From the NCBI GenBank assembly GCA_026692905.1, contig JAPLNL010000067.1, positions 1 to 39,716 on the forward strand: a DNA stretch of 39,716 nt, read 5' to 3'. Position 1 is the stretch's first letter. The number at the start of each line of letters is the position of its first letter. A program made the translations under genes and the position numbers. Source of the DNA: Planctomycetota bacterium. GTDB lineage: Bacteria > Planctomycetota > Planctomycetia > Pirellulales > Pirellulaceae. Under the pieces are notes generated by a model. It worked only from the letters and a program-made list of their open reading frames with translations. It had not been told where the DNA came from and made no database searches. Below, piece by piece: positions 34,406-39,716 of this stretch.

Positions 34406-35161
34406 TTAGTTGCCTCTCGATTGCCATCGTATCTTGAATTGATCGTAGTCTTCGCGGGTGTCGATTCCACGCGGTGATCTCGAAACAATGCCTACGACGA
34501 TGCGGCAGCCCGATTGCAGAAACCGCAGTTGCTCCAGCTTTTCGATTTGCTCCAACTCGCTCGGTTGCAATTCCTGGAGACGCAGTAAAAAATCGCGTCG
34601 ATACGCATAGATGCCGAGATGCTGCAGGAACACTGGCGGTTCCTTGATTAGCAATGCGTCATCCCAGGAGCGAGGGTGCGGGATAACCGAACGGCTAAAA
34701 TAAAGGGCGGCACCATCTAAAGCTCGAACGACTTTCACACAAGCAGGATCCTCCAGATCGTATCGATTTCGGATTGGCGTGGCCAAGGTTGCAACTTGTG
34801 CGGTTGAGTCCGACTCCAACAAGCCCATCACCGCATCGATCGAGGAACCGGCGATTTCCGGTTCGTCTCCCTGGACATTGATAAACAGGTCGACATCCGG
34901 TCGGCCTCTCGCCACCTCGGCAACTCGATCGGTTCCGCTTTGGGCATTCACGTCGGTCAATTGCGCGCGACCGCCAAAGCCTGTGACCGTATCAAACAAT
35001 CGCGGGTGATCTACGGCGATGGTGATACCTTTGGGACGCATGGCCGTTTGGCAAGCTTGATAGGTATGCTCGAGAACTGTTTTGCCAGTTTCGTTCAGCA
35101 GTAGTTTTTCAGGCAAACGCGTCGACGCGAGTCGAGCGGGGAGTACGATTTCACCGATCAT
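34406..35161 (-). CDS. kdsB: 3-deoxy-manno-octulosonate cytidylyltransferase
   Basis: The 251-residue product matches CMP-KDO synthetase: the nucleotide-binding N-terminus IVLPARLASTRLPEKLLL, then FINVQGDEPEIAGSSIDAVM with the metal-binding aspartate, and ALYFSRSVIPHPRSW and HLGIYAYRRDFLLRL. It activates KDO with CTP for lipopolysaccharide core synthesis in the cytosol, so its presence supports an LPS-bearing outer membrane. The start overlaps the fliM stop (ATGA), and the methyltransferase follows after 4 bp. It does not sit with kdsA or waaA here. Confidence 0.95.
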   Translation of the reverse strand: MIGEIVLPARLASTRLPEKLLLNETGKTVLEHTYQACQTAMRPKGITIAVDHPRLFDTVTGFGGRAQLTDVNAQSGTDRVAEVARGRPDVDLFINVQGDEPEIAGSSIDAVMGLLESDSTAQVATLATPIRNRYDLEDPACVKVVRALDGAALYFSRSVIPHPRSWDDALLIKEPPVFLQHLGIYAYRRDFLLRLQELQPSELEQIEKLEQLRFLQSGCRIVVGIVSRSPRGIDTREDYDQFKIRWQSRGN

Positions 35162-36177
35162 TCTTTGTTCGCATGGATGACGTGTTCGATTTGGATGGCT
35201 TTGCGACCTTTGAAGGAGCCGGCAGAAGCATGGAATTTGGTACGGTTAGCGATCTCCACCTCAAGGGGATGCGAAACATCCTTTTCCGTCGAAATGATAT
35301 CGCCAACTTCCAGGTCAAAGAGGTCGGCTGATTTGATCGTCGAACGCGCAAGCGTAACAATCACATCGGCCATCGAACCATCTAAGCGAGAAAGCAGTTT
35401 TCCTGTCGTTTCGGAGTTCGCTCGGATGGAAGCGTAGCCGACCCAACTATTGCTGGTCAGTTTGCTGCCAACGCGTTCGATCGTATTGAAAGGGATGCAA
35501 AGATTTGCCATACCGCGAATCGTTCCTAAGGATAGTTCGAAGCTCACCATGATGACAACTTCATTGGGCGGTACGATTTGAACCAATTGCGGGTTGCTTT
35601 CGACTCGTTCGACTTCGATTTTAAGTTCAGCAACGTTGGCCCACGCCACTTCGAGTTCCCGCAGGAATACGCTGCTGATTCGGGCGGCCAATCGCAATTC
35701 GATTTCCGACAGTGGTCTTTTCAACGACGAGTCGGCACCGATATTGCCACCGAGCATACGGTCGATGATCGGGTAAAGCAGCGATGGGCTGATGTCGAGC
35801 ACCCAGTTTCCCTCAAGCGGCATCGGTTTGAGAAGATTGAAGCAAGTTGGGATTTCGAGACTGTATACGAACTCGCTGTAGGTCAACTGGTCGACGCTGA
35901 TCAATCGCACCTCGACAATACTGCGGAGGACAGCCGATAGGGACGCACCGACGTTTCGCGAAAACCCGTCATGGAGCGATTGCAGAGCCCGCATCTGTTC
36001 CTTGCCAACACGTTCTGGCCGCTTGAAGTCGTAAGCCAAAATACGGACCTTGCTGGCTGGTTTTTTGGCATCGGCCTTTTGCACGGGTGCCGCCACCGCT
36101 TGCGCGGCTGGGGCTCCGTTGTCGAGGGAGCGCAAAAGACTTTCTACGTCGTTTCTGCTTAGTACATCGTCTGACAT
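35158..36177 (-). CDS. fliM: Flagellar motor switch protein FliM
   Basis: The 339-residue product starts with the CheY-binding peptide region (MSDDVLSRNDVESLLRSLD). After an alanine/proline linker the middle domain begins (ILAYDFKRPERVGKEQMRAL...FSRNVGASLSAVLRSIVEVRL), then LPMPLEGNWVLDISPSLLYPIIDRMLGG-type sequence and a C-terminal SpoA/FliN-like domain (DVIVTLARSTIKSADLFDLEVGDIIST). It belongs to the C-ring that switches rotor direction at the inner membrane. A good AAAGGAC lies before the start. It is isolated from other flagellar genes, between proA (15 bp upstream) and kdsB (4-base overlap). Confidence 0.95.
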   Translation of the reverse strand: MSDDVLSRNDVESLLRSLDNGAPAAQAVAAPVQKADAKKPASKVRILAYDFKRPERVGKEQMRALQSLHDGFSRNVGASLSAVLRSIVEVRLISVDQLTYSEFVYSLEIPTCFNLLKPMPLEGNWVLDISPSLLYPIIDRMLGGNIGADSSLKRPLSEIELRLAARISSVFLRELEVAWANVAELKIEVERVESNPQLVQIVPPNEVVIMVSFELSLGTIRGMANLCIPFNTIERVGSKLTSNSWVGYASIRANSETTGKLLSRLDGSMADVIVTLARSTIKSADLFDLEVGDIISTEKDVSHPLEVEIANRTKFHASAGSFKGRKAIQIEHVIHANKE

Positions 36178-36192
36178 TCGAAAGTCCTTTTT

Positions 36193-37467
36193 CTAGTTGC
36201 GAATATGTCCGTCGCCGTAAATGACATATTTGTACGTGGTCAGCTCGCGAAGACCGCATGGACCGCGCGCGTGAAACTTGTCCGTGCTAATTCCTATTTC
36301 TGCCCCCAGCCCCAATTGGCCACCGTCGTTGAAACGCGTCGAAGCGTTGACGACGACCGCAGCGGAATCTACCAGCGTTACGAATCGGCGGGCTGCAGCC
36401 AAATCCCTTGTCATGATCGCATCGGTATGGCGTGAACCATACTTATTGATGTGTTCGATAGCTGCGTCGAGCGATTGAACGACGCAAATGCTCAGGATGG
36501 GACCGAGATACTCGCGAGACCAGTCCGATTCGGTTGCAGCCATCGCCGTCGGGATCAAGCGTTGCACTTCTTTGTCACCTCGCATCTCAATAGAGTGGGA
36601 GGCCAGATTCTTGGCAAGCAACGGCAAAAATCGATCTGCTACATCTGCATGGACCACAAGAGATTCAAGAGCATTGCATACCCCCATTCGCTGGCATTTG
36701 GCATTTTCGATAACGCGGATCGACATTTCGAGGTCAGCTTGACTATCCACGTAGATATGGCAGTTTCCGTCATAGTGCTTAAGCACCGGCATAGTCGCTT
36801 CGGCAACGACACGTCGAATCAGGCTTTCGCCCCCTCGCGGAATGACCAAATCGATCCATTGCGAAAGCCTGAGAAACTGCCCGACAGCTTCCCGATCTGT
36901 TGTGTTGACCAGCTGGACGGCGTCGACAGGAACACCGCAGTCGACGGCGGCGGACTGCATGATTTCAACGATGGCTTGCGAGCTATGGCTCGCTTCCTTG
37001 CCACCCCTCAAGATAATCGCATTTCCACTTTTGACAGCGATCCCAGCTGCATCAGCGGTGACATTGGGCCGTGACTCGTAGATAAAAAAAACGACGCCAA
37101 GCGGGACTCGGATCTTGGATATCTGAAGTCCGTTTGGGCGAGTGCTCCCATCGATGACTTCTCCAATTGGGTCGGGCAGCGAGGCAATCTCGCGTAAGCC
37201 GTTGGCAATTTGCAGAATTCGGTCTGGAGTCAGCTTGAGCCGATCGATCTCGGCGTCTGTTAACCCGTATTGAGGTGCATTGACCAAGTCAACGGCGTTG
37301 GCTGCCGCGATTTGCGTTGAGGCATGTTCGATTTGTCTGGCTGATTCAATCAACCAGCGATTCTTTATTTCTCCGGATAGCCCAGCCAGCAACTGGGAAG
37401 CGGCTCGGGCGCGTCTGGAGACACCATCGCAATAGCTTGCCAATTCGGTTTCGATCGCTGCGGCCAT
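36193..37467 (-). CDS. proA: Gamma-glutamyl phosphate reductase
   Basis: The start at 37467 gives MAAAIETELASYCDGVSRRA..., 424 residues, as expected for ProA. It reduces gamma-glutamyl phosphate to glutamate semialdehyde with NADPH in proline synthesis. Aldehyde-dehydrogenase-fold signatures include VIYESRPNVTADAAGIAVKSGN and ILRGGKEASHSS, and the catalytic cysteine lies in CQRMGVCNALESLVVH. An upstream ATG (37524) would add 19 residues that the family lacks. No proB is in the window. It is the first gene of the proA-fliM-kdsB-methyltransferase operon and diverges from pyrG. Confidence 0.95.
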   Translation of the reverse strand: MAAAIETELASYCDGVSRRARAASQLLAGLSGEIKNRWLIESARQIEHASTQIAAANAVDLVNAPQYGLTDAEIDRLKLTPDRILQIANGLREIASLPDPIGEVIDGSTRPNGLQISKIRVPLGVVFFIYESRPNVTADAAGIAVKSGNAIILRGGKEASHSSQAIVEIMQSAAVDCGVPVDAVQLVNTTDREAVGQFLRLSQWIDLVIPRGGESLIRRVVAEATMPVLKHYDGNCHIYVDSQADLEMSIRVIENAKCQRMGVCNALESLVVHADVADRFLPLLAKNLASHSIEMRGDKEVQRLIPTAMAATESDWSREYLGPILSICVVQSLDAAIEHINKYGSRHTDAIMTRDLAAARRFVTLVDSAAVVVNASTRFNDGGQLGLGAEIGISTDKFHARGPCGLRELTTYKYVIYGDGHIRN

Positions 37468-37732
37468 GGAGTGATATGGGGGGGAACGTGAACTGAACAT
37501 GCAGGCTAGGGTGAGCTCGGCCAACTTTAGCTTGCAAAAGCGATTCGTCTTGGAGACCGCTCTTGACCCGGAGTATCGAAGAATGGGCAGCTTAGGTCAA
37601 TGTGAAAACTCCGCGCATTCGATGCTTCCACGAGGATTTGAGAACGCAAATTGTCAGAATGTGAGATTGCTGGTACGATTAAAGCCCGTCGTGTTACCAC
37701 CTGAACTCTTGCTCGCATACCCGCGAAAACCG

Positions 37733-39400
37733 ATGACAAAGCATATTTTTGTAACTGGCGGTGTTGTTAGTTCCATTGGAAAAGGCCTAACCAGTGCTTC
37801 CATTGGAATGCTCCTCGAAGCTCGTGGGCTTCGCGTTCGTATGCAGAAGCTCGATCCCTATATCAACGTCGATCCGGGGACAATGAGCCCCTATCAACAC
37901 GGTGAAGTCTACGTTTTGGACGATGGTAGCGAAACCGATTTGGATTTGGGTCACTACGAACGATTCACCAGTGGCCCGTTGACTCGGGACTCGAATTATA
38001 CGACCGGCCAGATTTATTTGCGGGTCATCGAAAAGGAGCGACGCGGCCAGTTTCTAGGCAAAACCGTCCAAGTCATCCCGCATATTACCAACGAAATCAA
38101 AGAGTCCATTCTTCGATTGGCGGATAGCAACACCGACATCGTCATCACTGAGATCGGTGGAACAGTCGGTGACATCGAGAGCTTGCCATTCCTTGAGGCG
38201 ATTCGTCAGTTTCCACAAGATGTCGGTCGTGACAATTGCCTATTCATTCACTTGACGCTCGTGCCCTACCTCAAGGCGGCTGCCGAGATCAAGACGAAGC
38301 CGACTCAGCACTCCGTTGGTCTCTTGCGACAGATTGGCATACAACCTGACATGTTGATTTGCCGCTGTGAGCAAAGTATTTCTCGCGAAGAACGCGAAAA
38401 GATCGCACTCTTTTGCAATGTCTCGTTGGAAGCGGTCATCGAGGAGTTGGACAAGGATTTTTCGATTTACGAGGTGCCTCTTTCATTGCGAGACCACAAG
38501 CTCGATGAGTTTGTCATGAAGCGGTTTCATTTGACCGGCCAACCGCTTCGATTGGACGCGTGGGACAATATGATGTTCGCCCTTCGCAATCCCAAGCACG
38601 AGATCAGCATTGCTGTGGTCGGCAAATACGCGGAACATCGCGACGCGTACAAGTCCATCTACGAATCGCTCGATCACGCTGGGATCCAACATCGGGCTCA
38701 AATACGAATCGTCCCTATTCAGAGCAGCGAGATTGAAGAAGAAGGCCCTGAGCGTTTATTGGCCGGATATGACGGAATCCTTATCCCAGGCGGATTCGGC
38801 GAACGCGGAGTCGAAGGCAAGGTGCAGTCGATTCGCTATGCGCGCGAGAGAGATATTCCATTCTTTGGAATCTGCCTTGGTATGCAATGCGCAGCGATGG
38901 AGTTTGGTCGCAACGTACTAGGGCTTGAACGAGCGAACTCGACGGAATTCGACAAGGATACGCCCAACCCAGTGATTTGTTTGCTAGACGAACAACGAAA
39001 TGTCACGAATCTCGGCGGGACGATGCGCCTTGGCAGTCAGCCCTGTTTGCTGGCCAAAGATTCGGTTGCACAGTTGGCTTATCAAGTGGACCAAGTTGGA
39101 GAGCGTCATCGCCATCGCTACGAATTCAACAACATGTACCGAAGTCGGTTCGAAGCGCATGGTATGCGATTCTCCGGTCAAAGCCCGGACGGAAGTTTGG
39201 TTGAGATCCTGGAGCTTCCATCGCATCCATTCTTTCTTGCAGTTCAATTCCATCCCGAGTTCAAAAGCAAGCCGACCAAGTCGCATCCGCTCTTCGCCGC
39301 GTTTATTGGAGCGGCGGTTCAAAGGCGAACGGGGCGTAAGCAACGGACCATAGTTGCTGGCGCTATTGAACCAACTGATCACAGCTCAATCGTTCAGTGA
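37733..39400 (+). CDS. pyrG: CTP synthase
   Basis: From ATG 37733 ([19 protein letters not shown]) the product has 555 residues. The frame is open to 37499 but that extension is not part of the family. The synthetase domain holds the P-loop [37 protein letters not shown] and [15 protein letters not shown]. The glutaminase domain holds the nucleophile cysteine near residue 381 ([14 protein letters not shown]) and the H/E pair near 506-508 ([10 protein letters not shown]). It makes CTP from UTP, ATP and glutamine. CTP is the co-substrate of KdsB, encoded nearby on the other strand. The last 25 residues are basic and low in conservation. Confidence 0.97.
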   Translation: MTKHIFVTGGVVSSIGKGLTSASIGMLLEARGLRVRMQKLDPYINVDPGTMSPYQHGEVYVLDDGSETDLDLGHYERFTSGPLTRDSNYTTGQIYLRVIEKERRGQFLGKTVQVIPHITNEIKESILRLADSNTDIVITEIGGTVGDIESLPFLEAIRQFPQDVGRDNCLFIHLTLVPYLKAAAEIKTKPTQHSVGLLRQIGIQPDMLICRCEQSISREEREKIALFCNVSLEAVIEELDKDFSIYEVPLSLRDHKLDEFVMKRFHLTGQPLRLDAWDNMMFALRNPKHEISIAVVGKYAEHRDAYKSIYESLDHAGIQHRAQIRIVPIQSSEIEEEGPERLLAGYDGILIPGGFGERGVEGKVQSIRYARERDIPFFGICLGMQCAAMEFGRNVLGLERANSTEFDKDTPNPVICLLDEQRNVTNLGGTMRLGSQPCLLAKDSVAQLAYQVDQVGERHRHRYEFNNMYRSRFEAHGMRFSGQSPDGSLVEILELPSHPFFLAVQFHPEFKSKPTKSHPLFAAFIGAAVQRRTGRKQRTIVAGAIEPTDHSSIVQ

Positions 39401-39655
39401 TTAGCAGTTGTCGGAACCAGAGCCGCGAATTTGGACTAACTGCCTAAACGCACGTTAGGCCTCGAAGGACGTGTGGTTTTACGGCGTGTGGTTTTACGGC
39501 GTGCAAATCCTGCGTGCGATTGATTTTGATGGATCTGGATTCCTAAGCACTTCGGCATGAGTCTTCAAGTGAAACAAACCTTTAGCCGTTGGGCGCTAGC
39601 CAAATGGCACTCTCTTTGAGATTCTAGTCATTTTTCGCAGGGACCCCAGGCCCTT
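39401..39655. other. Non-coding region after pyrG
   Basis: A small hairpin GCCTAA/TTAGGC lies at 39442-39460, 42 bp after the stop. Next comes a direct repeat of GTGTGGTTTTACGGC (near 39470-39500). No gene is visible in this part of the 313-bp gap. Confidence 0.45.
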
Positions 39656-39670
39656 TGGCACGATATTTGC
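39656..39670 (+). promoter_or_regulatory. Sigma-54 (-24/-12) promoter
   Basis: TGGCACGATATTTGC matches the sigma-54 consensus TGGCACG-N4-TTGC exactly, with the GG and GC doublets separated by ten bases. It sits about 44 bp before an ATG at 39714 on the same strand. A purine-rich AAGAGAGAA precedes that ATG. An activator (bEBP) would be needed and none is encoded here. Confidence 0.8.
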
Positions 39671-39713
39671 GCCGCTGTTTTGGTTTTCTTTTTACTGCCA
39701 AGAGAGAACCAGC

Positions 39714-39716
39714 ATG
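39714..39716 (+). CDS. Start codon of the next gene (product outside the window)
   Basis: Only the ATG is present. It is called because of the AAGAGAGAACC ahead of it and the sigma-54 promoter. Nothing can be said about the protein. Confidence 0.45.

Noticed and set aside
37499-37732. N-terminal extension of pyrG from an upstream ATG
   Set aside because: CTP synthases begin at [18 protein letters not shown] sequence, and the extension would cross the promoter region shared with proA.
39605-39619. Second sigma-54 promoter (TGGCAC...TTGA)
   Set aside because: The spacing fits but the -12 GC doublet is GA, which normally abolishes function. It is kept only as a look-alike of the strong site at 39656.
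1-39716. tRNA, rRNA or tmRNA genes
   Set aside because: I looked for T-loop-like GGTTCGA stretches. The matches fall inside protein genes and have no cloverleaf around them.

Overview
The window looks like chromosome from a planctomycete, most likely of the Pirellulaceae (Rhodopirellula/Blastopirellula type). The grounds are a secreted protein with planctomycete cytochrome, DUF1549, LamG and DUF1553 parts, two DUF1501 proteins with twin-arginine signals, three Gfo/Idh/MocA oxidoreductases, moderate GC, and intergenic regions packed with short palindromic repeats. The genus is not established. I see no rRNA, tRNA, CRISPR array, prophage or intact transposase.

Left third (1-16.8 kb): a small exported beta-barrel-like protein; a convergent phosphate-selective-type porin; a Tat-exported Gfo/Idh oxidoreductase; a tight DUF1553-DUF1501 pair; a single-domain response regulator; a six-copy 37-bp tandem array; an MFS transporter; a decayed sialidase gene; ilvD (dihydroxy-acid dehydratase); a cytosolic Gfo/Idh protein whose stop codon lies in a 21-22 bp tandem repeat; and an exported M28 peptidase.

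Middle (16.8-29.5 kb): an orphan MalK-type ABC ATPase, alanine dehydrogenase, a PhyH-type dioxygenase and a third Gfo/Idh protein. Then comes a tightly packed DUF1501 / exported endonuclease-exonuclease-phosphatase / methyltransferase operon, an MntR-like regulator, a GAF-SpoIIE protein whose metal-binding residues have mostly been lost, and csrA with a leader that looks CsrA-binding.

Right third (29.5-39.7 kb): on the minus strand, proA-fliM-kdsB-methyltransferase form a compact operon, followed by a 1008-residue exported protein of unknown function and an unusually long RNase HII-like protein with a GYG in place of GRG. Divergent from proA is pyrG, whose product CTP is the co-substrate of KdsB. 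The window ends at the start codon of a further gene preceded by a near-perfect sigma-54 (-24/-12) promoter.

The repeats are the most unusual part. At least six families can be told apart: (A) a ~61-bp palindrome, including a ~140-bp inverted duplication between positions 1 and 22,141; (B) REP-pair elements made of two self-complementary half-sites with compensating C/G swaps; (C) a shared core carried in two tandem arrays of different period; (D) and (F) repeats that include gene stop codons or lie just after genes; and (E) G/C-rich palindromes. No single new enzyme system is proven here. The candidates most worth following are the repeats, the pseudophosphatase/CsrA locus, and the divergent RNase HII.
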